In this document: one piece after another, positions 52,191 through 60,644 of the stretch
Numbering within the stretch: the stretch's first letter is position 1
Layout of the letters: each line of letters begins with the position of its first letter
NCBI GenBank assembly: GCA_036557665.1
Contig: DATBHG010000026.1
Location: 59,212-123,211 of the forward strand
Reading direction: 5' to 3'
Source of the DNA: VAZQ01 sp036557665
GTDB lineage: Bacteria > Pseudomonadota > Alphaproteobacteria > Rhizobiales > Xanthobacteraceae
Length of the DNA stretch: 64,000 nucleotides
Position numbers and translations under genes: made by a program
The notes under the pieces: model-generated
The model's input: only the letters and a program-made list of their open reading frames with translations
Databases searched by the model: none
Told to the model about the DNA's origin: nothing

Positions 52191-53228
52191 TCACGCCCCG
52201 GCCAGCTCTCGCCGCACGATCTTGGCGCCTTCTACCATCGCACACATTTTTCCGAAGGCGATGTCGCGCGGCAGATATTTCAACCCACAGTCTGGCGCCA
52301 CGATGAGGCGCTGAGCCGGCACATGCGGCAGCGCGCGGCGAATGCGCGCGGCCGTCGTCTCTGGCGTCTCCACGTTCATATCGGAGAGATCGAGCACACC
52401 CAGGATGATGGTCTTACCGGGCAACTTCTCCAGCACCGAGCAGTCGAGCTTGGATTGCGCCGTTTCAATCGAGATCTGCTGCACCGGCGAGTCGGCGAGC
52501 TCCGGCAGGAACGAATAGCCTTCCGGCCGCACGTGAATGATTGCGGCATAGCCGAAGCAGATGTGCACCGCCGTGATGCCCGCAATCCCGTCGAGTGCTG
52601 CATTGAGCGCTCTGAGGCCGTATTTCCGTGCCTTCTCCGGCCTCGCCTGCATATAGGGCTCGTCGATCTGCACCACATCGGCGCCGGCAGCGAACAGGTC
52701 CTTGATCTCGGCGTTTACCGCGGCCGCATAGTCGAACGCCATCTCCTCTTCATCTGGGTAGAAATCGTTTTGCGCCTGCTGCGACATGGTGAAAGGCCCG
52801 GGTACCGTCATCTTGATCATGCGGTCGGTGCTCTTGCGCAGGAATTCGACGTCGCGGACCTCGACCGGATGCTTGCGCCGTACCTTGCCGGTGACGCGCG
52901 GCACCGGATTAGGATGGCCGGAGCGGTCAAACGCGGTGCCGGGATTGTCGATGTCCACGCCCTCGAGCGCCGTGGCGAAGCGGTTGGAGTAGCTTTCACG
53001 CCGCATCTCGCCGTCGGTGATGATGTCAAGCCCGGCACGCTCCTGGTCCCGGATGGCGAGCAGTGTGGCGTCGTCCTGCGCCTGATCGAGAAATTCCGTG
53101 GCAACGCGCCACAGCTCCTTCGCGCGCACGCGCGGCGGAAAGCGGCCGGCAAGCTTCTTACGGTCGATCAACCAGTCCGGCTGCACATAGGAACCGACGA
53201 GCGAGGTCGGCAACAGGCTTTGAGGCAT
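52191..53228 (-). CDS. MetE-like cobalamin-independent methionine synthase C-domain protein
   Basis: A 345-aa protein corresponding to the catalytic half of MetE. Zinc ligands are in TAVHICFGYA (His and Cys) near 218 and IVAPDCGLKYLPRD near 308. The substrate loop VGSYVQPDWLIDRKKLAG is at the start and GADVVQIDEPYMQARPEK near 182. It lacks the N-terminal half of full MetE, so it may use a different methyl donor. GGAGATCCTCG precedes the ATG. It is downstream of livF, 81 bases away, and may belong to the transporter operon. Confidence 0.85.
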   Translation of the reverse strand: MPQSLLPTSLVGSYVQPDWLIDRKKLAGRFPPRVRAKELWRVATEFLDQAQDDATLLAIRDQERAGLDIITDGEMRRESYSNRFATALEGVDIDNPGTAFDRSGHPNPVPRVTGKVRRKHPVEVRDVEFLRKSTDRMIKMTVPGPFTMSQQAQNDFYPDEEEMAFDYAAAVNAEIKDLFAAGADVVQIDEPYMQARPEKARKYGLRALNAALDGIAGITAVHICFGYAAIIHVRPEGYSFLPELADSPVQQISIETAQSKLDCSVLEKLPGKTIILGVLDLSDMNVETPETTAARIRRALPHVPAQRLIVAPDCGLKYLPRDIAFGKMCAMVEGAKIVRRELAGA

Positions 53229-53309
53229 CGAGGATCTCCGCGAAGCCGGCACGGCAGCTCTTGACGAGCGTCAGGAGACCTCGCTGGTTTCCGTTGCAGC
53301 CGGGTCGAG

Positions 53310-54008
53310 CTAAACGCCAAGGTACCGTTCAAGGACTTTCGGTCGGGCTTTGATCTCGCTGACCGGCCCCTCGTGGGCGATATGGCCGTTATTGATGATG
53401 TAGGCGCGCTGCGCCAAGGTGAGCGCGGCGGCAAGATTCTGCTCCACCAGAACGATGGTCTGTCCGGCGTCGGCCAGATCGCGGCATGCCTTGACCAGAT
53501 CGCGCACGATCACCGGCGCGAGTCCCTCGAACGGCTCGTCCAGCAGGATGATCTTGGGATCGCGGATGAGCGCCCGCGCTATGGCCAGCATCTGCTGCTC
53601 GCCGCCCGAAAGATCAGTGCCGCGGCTTCCCCGCCGCTCCCTCAGCCGCGGGAACATCTCGTAGACGCGCTCGAGCGGCCAGCGGCTCTCGGCCGTGAGC
53701 CCGGCCAGCACCAGGTTTTCCTCGACGTTGAGGCTGCCGAAGATGCGGCGGTCCTCGTGCACCAGTTGCATGCCCGCGCAGGCGATGGCGTGGCTCTTCC
53801 TGCCCGCAATCTGGGCGCCGTCGAAAACGATCGAGCCGTCGCGCGGCGTCACCACGCCCATCAGGCTCTTCAAGGTCGTGCTCTTTCCCGCGCCGTTGCG
53901 CCCGAGCAGAGCCACCACCTCGTTACGCTCGACGCGGATGGCGACGTCGAACAGGATGTGGCTGTCTCCGTAATAGGTATTGAGACCGGTGACCTCGAGC
54001 AGGCTCAT
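53310..54008 (-). CDS. livF: Branched-chain amino acid-type ABC transporter ATPase LivF
   Basis: A 232-aa ATPase. Walker A LLGRNGAGKST near 34, signature DLSGGEQQMLAIA near 132, Walker B ILLDEPFEGLAPV near 154, and switch His replaced by VLVEQNLAAAL, all typical of LivF. It overlaps the fused permease/ATPase gene by ATGA (54005-54008). It is one half of the ATPase dimer. Confidence 0.93.
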   Translation of the reverse strand: MSLLEVTGLNTYYGDSHILFDVAIRVERNEVVALLGRNGAGKSTTLKSLMGVVTPRDGSIVFDGAQIAGRKSHAIACAGMQLVHEDRRIFGSLNVEENLVLAGLTAESRWPLERVYEMFPRLRERRGSRGTDLSGGEQQMLAIARALIRDPKIILLDEPFEGLAPVIVRDLVKACRDLADAGQTIVLVEQNLAAALTLAQRAYIINNGHIAHEGPVSEIKARPKVLERYLGV

Positions 54009-55891
54009 TCCGCCGCCAACATGTCGTGCACGCCGCCGAGATAGGCCTCCTGCACTTTGCTGTTGCTCTTGATCTCGTCCAGCGTGCCTTCAACCAGCAC
54101 CTGGCCCTCCTGCAGAACGGTGACGCGCTCGACCAGCTCGAACAGCGAATCCATGTCATGGTCGATGATGATCATAGTGCGGCCGCGGGCGATCGACTTG
54201 AGCAGCCGCACCATCTCGATGCGCTCGCGCGGGCTCATGCCGGCAAGCGGCTCGTCGAGCAGCAGGAGGGTCGGCGCGGTGGCGAGCGCCAGGCCGACCT
54301 CGAGCCGGCGCTTCTCGCCGTAGGCGAGAGCCGACACGGGGGTATCGGCGCGCTCGGCCAGATCGACCAGCGCGAGCGTGTGCTCGACCTCCCCACCGAG
54401 ACCGGGAACCTTGCTCGGCGATTTGAAAAGATCGAGCCTGAACTTGCCGCGCAGCTGCGCCAGCGCCGCGATGGTGAGGTTCTCGCGCACGGTCAGGCGG
54501 TTGAACAGCTGGTTGATCTGGTAGCTCTTGGTGAGGCCGAGCTGGCAGACGTCGGTCACCGTCATGCCGGTGATGTCGCGCCCTTCGAACAGGATCTGGC
54601 CCGAGGTGGGCGGCACCTCACATGTGAGCATCTTGAAAAACGTGGTTTTGCCGGCGCCGTTCGGACCGATGATGCCGCGCAGCTCGCCGTGGTCGACGAC
54701 AAAATCGATGCCCCTGTTGGCGGCGAGCCCGCCGTAGTGCTTGGTGAGACCCTTGGCTTGCAGGATGGGCCCCCCGATCTTGCGGTCGGTGGCCCGGCGG
54801 CGCGCCGGCATGGCGGCGATCACCGGTTGGTGTGCAACCTTCGTGGCGGCGGCGTTGCGCTCCGCTTGCGCGGTGACGCCGGCCATTGGCGCCTCCACAA
54901 CCGGCCCGGCTTTTTTCCTGGAGCGGGTCACGAGCCCGTAGAGATCCTCGATGCCGCCGATCAGCCCGCGGCGCAGGAAGCAGACCAGCAGTACGAAGGT
55001 CACGCCGAGCACCAGCTTCCAACTGGCGCCGAGATGCAGCGTGGTTTGCAAGAAATCGCTCAGATAGAGCCATACCGTAGCGCCGAGCAGGGGCCCGAAC
55101 AGCGTGCCGGCGCCGCCTATCGCCGTCTGCATCACCAACTGCCCGGAGGTATCGAACATGAAAGCGTCGGGCGGCATGAAGCCTTGCATGACGCCGAGGA
55201 GGCCCCCGGCGAAGCCGCCATAGGCGGCTGCAACGACGAAGGCGGTCAGCTTGTAGCCGTGGATGTTGTGGCCGACGGCGGCGGCGCGCAGCGGATTGTC
55301 GCGGATTGCGCGCAGCACGGCGCCAATGGGCGAGCGCACGATGCGCAGCGCGACCACCATGCCGACGAAGTACCAGAACGCCAGGAAAACATAGAGCAGC
55401 ACGTCCGAAGCGAAGCGTATGGTGGTGAAGCCGAGATAGAGCGCCGGCGGCGGCACGCCCGGCAACCCGTTCTCGCCGCCGGTATAGGCGGAAAGCGGAT
55501 TGAACTCGACGAAGTAGAAGACCTCCGCGATCGCCACGGTGATCATGGCGAAATAGATGCCGGTACGCCTGAGCGCGATCAGCCCCACCAGCCAGCCGAC
55601 GATGCCGGCCGAGATCGTGCCGATGAGCAGGGCGAGCATGACGTAAGGGAAGCTCATGACCGTGAGCAGATAGGCCGCGACCATGCCGCCGGTGCCGAAG
55701 AAGGCGGACTGGCCGAAGGAGAGCAGCCCAGTGAAACCAAACAGGATATCGAAGCCGATGCCGAACACACCCCAGACCAGGATGCGGTTGATCGTCGTCG
55801 GCGTGAACCCGAGGTGAGGCAGGACGAACGGCGCGGCGATCAGCCCGACGGCGGTCAGGGCTTCGACGACATAGGGTCGTTGCCTGATCAT
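54005..55891 (-). CDS. Fused LivM permease and LivG ATPase
   Basis: A 628-aa fusion. Residues 1-310 are a LivM-type permease with about eight or nine spans (FGFTGLLSFGQSAFFGTGGM near 55; the AVLRAIRDNPLRAAAVGHNI docking loop near 190). A linker of about 60 residues rich in Ala/Arg follows, then a LivG-type ATPase from GPILQAKGLTKHYGG with Walker A GIIGPNGAGKTT near 410, signature SALAYGEKRRLEVGLALA near 520 and Walker B LLLDEPLAGMSP. It overlaps livF. The fusion is rare but known in this family. Confidence 0.92.
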   Translation of the reverse strand: MIRQRPYVVEALTAVGLIAAPFVLPHLGFTPTTINRILVWGVFGIGFDILFGFTGLLSFGQSAFFGTGGMVAAYLLTVMSFPYVMLALLIGTISAGIVGWLVGLIALRRTGIYFAMITVAIAEVFYFVEFNPLSAYTGGENGLPGVPPPALYLGFTTIRFASDVLLYVFLAFWYFVGMVVALRIVRSPIGAVLRAIRDNPLRAAAVGHNIHGYKLTAFVVAAAYGGFAGGLLGVMQGFMPPDAFMFDTSGQLVMQTAIGGAGTLFGPLLGATVWLYLSDFLQTTLHLGASWKLVLGVTFVLLVCFLRRGLIGGIEDLYGLVTRSRKKAGPVVEAPMAGVTAQAERNAAATKVAHQPVIAAMPARRRATDRKIGGPILQAKGLTKHYGGLAANRGIDFVVDHGELRGIIGPNGAGKTTFFKMLTCEVPPTSGQILFEGRDITGMTVTDVCQLGLTKSYQINQLFNRLTVRENLTIAALAQLRGKFRLDLFKSPSKVPGLGGEVEHTLALVDLAERADTPVSALAYGEKRRLEVGLALATAPTLLLLDEPLAGMSPRERIEMVRLLKSIARGRTMIIIDHDMDSLFELVERVTVLQEGQVLVEGTLDEIKSNSKVQEAYLGGVHDMLAAE

Positions 55892-55904
55892 AGGGTCGCC
55901 GGGC

Positions 55905-56780
55905 TCACTCGCGGCCGGCCGTGCCGAGCAGTCCGTAGGGACGCAGCACGAGCACCAGCGTCATGGCGACGAACAGCATGACATAGGAATAGCCTGGGTT
56001 GAACATCGAGGTGATGCTGATGATCTCGCCGGCGACCAGGCCGCCGAGGATGGCGCCCGGGAACGAGCCGACGCCGCCGATGACGACCACTACGAAGGTC
56101 TGCACCAGGATCGCCTCGCCGACATCGGGGGCGATCGAGACCACGGGCGCGTTGACGATACCGGCGAAGCCCGCCGCCATGGCGCCGATGCCGAACACCA
56201 GCATGAACACCTTGTAGACGTCGATGCCGAGCGAATCGACCATCACCGAGTCCTCGATGCCGGCGCGCACGATCATGCCGATACGGGTGCGGTAGAGAGT
56301 CACATAAAGCACGAGCAGCGCCAGCGCGACGATGCCCAGCAACGCGAGGCGGTAGGTCGGGTAGAACATGAAACCGAGCGGCGTTATGCCCACCAGCAGC
56401 GGCGGCGGCGGCACGCTTTTCGACAGGCTGCCGAAAAAGAACCGCACCGCCTCGACGAAGACGATGCCGAGGCCGAAGGTGACCAGCAGCTGGTCCTCGT
56501 GCGGGCGATTGTAGAAATGGCGGATGATCACCCGCTCCATCAACACGCCGACGAGCATGACGAAAATCGCGCCGGCGAGGACCGCGGCGATGAACGAGTC
56601 CGTGTAGCTGTAGGCCAGCCAGCCGGCGTAGCCGCCGAGCATGAACATGGCGCCGTGCGCGAGATTGAGGACGCCGAGCGTGCCGTAGATGATGGTCAGG
56701 CCCGACGCGATCAGCGCAAGCAGAGCGCCCAGCACCAGGCCGTTGAAGCATTGCGATATGAAATTCGCCCAACTGATCAT
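55905..56780 (-). CDS. livH: Branched-chain amino acid-type ABC transporter permease LivH
   Basis: A 291-aa inner-membrane permease with eight predicted spans. N-terminus FISQCFNGLVLGALLALIAS and the LNLAHGAMFMLGGYAGWLAY segment are typical of LivH; the docking loop is RAGIEDSVMVDSLGIDVYKV near 170. It lies 13 bases before the fused gene. Confidence 0.92.
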   Translation of the reverse strand: MISWANFISQCFNGLVLGALLALIASGLTIIYGTLGVLNLAHGAMFMLGGYAGWLAYSYTDSFIAAVLAGAIFVMLVGVLMERVIIRHFYNRPHEDQLLVTFGLGIVFVEAVRFFFGSLSKSVPPPPLLVGITPLGFMFYPTYRLALLGIVALALLVLYVTLYRTRIGMIVRAGIEDSVMVDSLGIDVYKVFMLVFGIGAMAAGFAGIVNAPVVSIAPDVGEAILVQTFVVVVIGGVGSFPGAILGGLVAGEIISITSMFNPGYSYVMLFVAMTLVLVLRPYGLLGTAGRE

Positions 56781-56884
56781 CGATCGAGCAATTCCGCACG
56801 AGCAGCCAGGACGCCGCGCGCGCCGACCCTCCCCCGAAACCGGGGAAGGGGACGGGCTCGGCGCCGCGACGTATCAGGGCGGGG

Positions 56885-58246
56885 TCAGGTGTAGTCGCCC
56901 AGGTTGCAGCCGAAGGCGTCCGGCTTTTGCATCAGCGGCGCACCAGGCAGCACCTCGAGAACCTCCCAGTAATCCTCCTTGCTCCTCATGTCCTTGGGCG
57001 CCTTGCCCTTGACGATGACCACCGGACGAACGAGCTGGTGGTCCTCCGTGCGGAAATGGACCTCGCCGACGGTCGAGTCGAACTTCTCGCCCTTCTCGTA
57101 CTGCTTGATCACGTCCGGCGGATACAACGAGCCGGCCTCCGACACCATCCGCGCCCAGATGGCAAACGACATATAGGCGTTATTGGCCCCCCACTCCGGC
57201 TTGTAGCCGTACTTCTTGTCGAACGCCTCGACGAACATCTTGGCGAGCGGATACTTGTCCTCCAGCGTCCACCAGAAATCGGTGGCGGCATAGACGCCGG
57301 CAGTGAGCTCCGGCCCCGTCTCCTTGGCGAGGAACGGGATCTGGTACGGCACCACCAGGGTCATGCTCGGCAGAATGCCGAACTGCTTGGCCTGCTGGAT
57401 CGACAACACGGCATCGCGGCCCCAGTTCACGTTCACCAGGAACTCGGCGCCGGAGTTGGCGATGTTGGTAAGATACTGGCTGAAATCCTGGGTACCGAGC
57501 GGCGAGACCTGGTTGGTCACCATGGTCCAGCCGGCGTTCTTGCCGAGGTAGTCGTTCACCGACTTGGTGACGGTGTGGCCATAGGTATAGTCCGGAGTCA
57601 TGAACGCGGCTTTCCGGTTCTTGCCGAACTGCTTGACCAGCACCGGGCCGATCGCGTTCGCCGCCGTCTCGCCGTAGAAGTTCTGGCGGAAGCCATAGCG
57701 CACGCAGTCCTTGCCTGTCGTATCGTTCGAGCCGGAGATGCCGGTGACGTAGAGTATCTTCTCGCGCTGCGCGAACTTGTTGAGCGCGACCGCGACCGCG
57801 CTCGAGGTCGAGCCGGTCATCAGCACGATCTTGTTCTGATTGATGAAGGTCTGCATCTCCTGCACCGCCTGGTTCGGCTTGGCGGCGCTGTCGGCGGAGA
57901 GCAGGTTGACCTTCTTGCCGAGCAGACCGTTGGTAACCTTGGGCGCGATCCTCTTGAGCAGCGGATCGCCGTTGTTGATGTGCTCCACGGCGAGCTCCCA
58001 GCCCTTGAGCTCGTCCTCGCCCTGCACCGCGTAGGTGCCCGTGCGCGGCACTGCGGCAGCGACATTGACGGTGCCGCTTTCCGAGCCCGCCGGCCAGGTC
58101 CCGATCGGCGGCTTATCGGCGGCCCCGACGGCGAAGGCGGGCATGGCCAACGCAGAGGGCAGCACGGCGCCGCCGGCAACCCCCGCGCCGGCCAGTAGCA
58201 AACGGCGCCGGGACAAGCTGCCGACCTGCTGGTTCATTCGTGACAT
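56885..58246 (-). CDS. Branched-chain amino acid-type substrate-binding protein with Tat signal
   Basis: A 453-aa periplasmic receptor. The start SRRRLLLAGAGVAGGAVLPS is a twin-arginine signal. Mature motifs: NVAAAVPRTGTYAVQGEDEL near 60 and NVNWGRDAVLSIQQAKQFGI near 268. A very good AAGGAGGAATCGCAG precedes the ATG. It heads the leftward Liv operon and is separated from livH by 104 bases. Ligands of this subgroup include aromatic acids and urea-like compounds; none is shown. Confidence 0.92.
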   Translation of the reverse strand: MSRMNQQVGSLSRRRLLLAGAGVAGGAVLPSALAMPAFAVGAADKPPIGTWPAGSESGTVNVAAAVPRTGTYAVQGEDELKGWELAVEHINNGDPLLKRIAPKVTNGLLGKKVNLLSADSAAKPNQAVQEMQTFINQNKIVLMTGSTSSAVAVALNKFAQREKILYVTGISGSNDTTGKDCVRYGFRQNFYGETAANAIGPVLVKQFGKNRKAAFMTPDYTYGHTVTKSVNDYLGKNAGWTMVTNQVSPLGTQDFSQYLTNIANSGAEFLVNVNWGRDAVLSIQQAKQFGILPSMTLVVPYQIPFLAKETGPELTAGVYAATDFWWTLEDKYPLAKMFVEAFDKKYGYKPEWGANNAYMSFAIWARMVSEAGSLYPPDVIKQYEKGEKFDSTVGEVHFRTEDHQLVRPVVIVKGKAPKDMRSKEDYWEVLEVLPGAPLMQKPDAFGCNLGDYT

Positions 58247-58433
58247 CTGCGATTCCTCCTTGATGTGCGCGAGTCGTCCGACTCGCTTTTTCACGTTTGT
58301 CCGGTGTGCGCCGTGCACCCCGCATCTCGGCCTCGACCGTGCAGGAGCACGCCGCGCAGAGCTTCTATAGCGAACCGCAAAGGTCGTGCGGAATGCCACT
58401 TTCGTCGATGCCGCGACGAAACGCCCAATAAAT

Positions 58434-58472
58434 ATTGATTTGAATTATTGATTTAAATTATTGATTTAAATT
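58434..58472. repeat. Three 13-bp tandem repeats of ATTGATTTRAATT
   Basis: ATTGATTTGAATT, ATTGATTTAAATT and ATTGATTTAAATT follow without gaps in the AT-rich gap between the divergent receptor and Crp/Fnr genes. Each unit contains TTGAT, a half-site word of Fnr-type operators, repeated every 13 bases. The rest of the 262-base gap is GC-rich and featureless. Confidence 0.9.
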
Positions 58473-58508
58473 AATAACAATCGTAAGGTTGTCACCAGAG
58501 CACGTGCC

Positions 58509-59276
58509 GTGAACGTTGCAGCTCAAGTTGGACATAGCGTACCGCTCGCCGAGCATCCGTTGGTGGCGCGATTGTCGCGTCTCATGAAACTGAGCGCGGT
58601 CGATCTCGGAAGTCTCGCACTCATCCTCGAGAGCGAGCGACGCGTCAAAAAGAAAGACAATCTGGTCATCGTCGGCGACGAATACCGAAGTCTCGGCTTC
58701 GTCAAGGACGGCTGCGCGATCCGCTTCAAGCTGCTCAGCAGCGGCAAGAGGCAGATCCTCAACGTGATCCTGCCGGGTGACGTCATCGGCTTTCCGGTCA
58801 GCTTTTTCGATCGTTCCATCTACTCGATCGTTGCAGTGAGCGATCTGGTCTACAACGTATGCCCGCTCGATCTGTACGCGCGGCTTTGTTACGAGCAGCC
58901 CCAGTTCGGTCTGGCGTTGAGCTGGCTTGCCGCGCACGAGGCGGCGATTTATGCCGAGCATATCGTGGATCTCGGCCGGCGCACGACGCTCGAGCGGTTG
59001 GCGCATTTTCTCCTTGAGGTTCATGCCCGCTTGCTCGCGGTCGGACGCGCGGAAAAGACGAGCTTCGATCTGCCGTTCTCGCAGCAGGTCATGGCCGACG
59101 TGCTGGGGCTGAGCGTACCGCATCTCAATCGTGTCATGCAGCAACTGCGTGCCGAGCGATGGATCACCAGCCGCGCACGCTCGCTCGAATTGAGCGACGT
59201 CGCGAGCTTGCAGGCCCTGGCGCAGTATCAGCCGCTGGAGCCGGCACCCATCCCGATGCCGGTAAAACGCGCCTGA
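58509..59276 (+). CDS. Crp/Fnr-family transcriptional regulator
   Basis: A 255-aa regulator. The cyclic-nucleotide-like beta-roll runs from about 35 to 150 (LVIVGDEYRSLGFVKDGCAI, ILNVILPGDVIGFPVSFFDR). The helix-turn-helix is QVMADVLGLSVPHLNRVMQQ near 195. No Fnr-type Cys cluster at the N-terminus, so it is not an oxygen sensor of the FNR kind. GTG start, weak site. It diverges from the Liv receptor gene and may control that operon through the tandem repeat between them. Confidence 0.88.
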   Translation: MNVAAQVGHSVPLAEHPLVARLSRLMKLSAVDLGSLALILESERRVKKKDNLVIVGDEYRSLGFVKDGCAIRFKLLSSGKRQILNVILPGDVIGFPVSFFDRSIYSIVAVSDLVYNVCPLDLYARLCYEQPQFGLALSWLAAHEAAIYAEHIVDLGRRTTLERLAHFLLEVHARLLAVGRAEKTSFDLPFSQQVMADVLGLSVPHLNRVMQQLRAERWITSRARSLELSDVASLQALAQYQPLEPAPIPMPVKRA

Positions 59277-59417
59277 CCGCGCTGCGGACCGCTATCCTGC
59301 CGGCCTCCTCGCGACCTCCTCGCTATGGAGTCGGTCTCGAGAGCCATGCTACATACATGCTACATATCAGCGGGAACAGTGGTATCCGGAAGGTGCCCGG
59401 AACGAAATTCCCGTATC

Positions 59418-59494
59418 GGTCCCGTAGCTCAGCCGGATAGAGCAGCGGTTTCCTAAACCGAAGGTCGGAGGTTCGAGTCCTCTCGGGACCGCCA
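59418..59494 (+). tRNA. tRNA-Arg (anticodon CCT)
   Basis: The acceptor stem GGTCCCG pairs with CGGGACC; the D arm is GCTC-AGCCGGATA-GAGC, the anticodon loop TTCCTAA gives CCT, and the T arm is GGAGG-TTCGAGT-CCTCT. Discriminator G and CCA are encoded. The AGCGGTTTCCTAAACCG stretch matches other alphaproteobacterial tRNA-Arg(CCT) genes. Such tRNAs are common integration sites, and an IS remnant lies 45 bases downstream. Confidence 0.95.
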
Positions 59495-59538
59495 ATAATT
59501 TTCATGTCCAGCCCGGACACATAGGTAACAGAACGTAC

Positions 59539-60063
59539 CTAAGACAAGGGTGACAACCTCGGGCCGAACGGGTTGTCGAGGGGTTGCAGGGTTTTTTGCT
59601 CCAGGTCGAAATATCCGAGATCGTAGTGGCTGAAGGTGACGAGCCATATGCCCTCGTCGACTTCCTTGATGCCGAGCTTTTGGCCAGCGAGCACGATTGA
59701 GATGTTGATCTTCTTGCGGTGTAGACAGATGCGTCCACAGGCGGTGACCAGAACATCACGGTCGTGAAACGGATACGTCAATTCGGGTAAGCCGTCGTAC
59801 CGACGCGGTGAGACGACGTAAAGGTCGGCGGGGCACTTCATCGCCAGCGCTTCGTGCGGGCGTTCGGTATTGAACTCGTGCACAAAAGCATCGAAGCGGG
59901 CCTGCTGTTGCAGGCTGTTCATGCCGGCCGGACGGGTGGCTTCCTTTTTGAGGGTGAGATGCATGCGCTCGTGGCGGCCGTTCTGCTGCGGCCGGCCTGG
60001 CTTGATGCGTTCGATTGCGATGCCGAGGCGCAGCCACCACACCGAGAGCTTGGAGAGGTTGAA
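59539..60063 (-). pseudogene. IS481-type transposase, C-terminal fragment
   Basis: The minus strand encodes, from about 60063, LSKLSVWWLRLGIAIERIKP, then GRPQQNGRHERMHLTLKKEA, NTERPHEALAMKCPADLYVV and KKINISIVLAGQKLGIKEVD, matching the C-terminal catalytic part of IS481-family transposases (the DDE-type Glu is in HERMHL). The N-terminal helix-turn-helix and first catalytic Asp are missing upstream; no inverted repeats are recognised. It is a truncated, inactive copy. Confidence 0.8.
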
Positions 60064-60644
60064 GAGGGAATTCGGGCTGGCGCCGGGCGATGCGAACCGT
60101 AGCTGCCGCCGCTCGCGCCAGCTCCGGTGCCGACGCAATGGTTTGTCGCGCATCCTCGAGCAGGGCCTGACGACGGCTGCGCGAACCGGGATCCGGATAA
60201 CCCAGGCCGCGGGTCCTCCCACTGGCCGCATCGGCCATTGCCTGCACGAGGTGGGTGGCGCGCAGGGCGGCGGGAATGGCATTGGCTGCCGCCCGCCTTC
60301 CGATCGGCTGCTCCAATGTTGGCGACTTGCATCCTCCAGTGAATCGCGCTGACGGCACCGAGGCAGACTACGCGTATGGGCGATTGATCGAACCCGGCAT
60401 CAGCAAGCGCGCCCTCGAACGCATGGGCGGCCAGCTGTTTTTGGTTTCGGGACGGGTGCATGGGAGGGTCTGGATCACAGTCAACGCATATCTCACCGGC
60501 CGGACAAACTCCCCGGATGCGCTGCGCGAGGACCTATCTCGCACATTCGCCGAATTCGATGTGGCCGCTGAGATTCAGGGCTAGTCGCGGCTCAAAGTCT
60601 GGTCACGCCCTGGACGACGCTCACAACTCCCATGATGCCGAGCT
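60064..60644. other. 581-base stretch, mostly uncharacterised
   Basis: The plus frame ending at 60584 contains ADYAYGRLIEPGISKRALER and MGGQLFLVSGRVHGRVWITV, which look protein-like but belong to no recognised family and lack a clear start. The minus strand 60100-60358 has LLEDARQTIASAPELARAAA in one frame. These could be parts of a gene broken by the adjacent IS insertion. Confidence 0.35.

Noticed and set aside
54026..55981. 651-residue plus-strand open frame
   Set aside because: Antisense to the fused LivM-LivG gene; no domain and very high Arg/His/Asp content.
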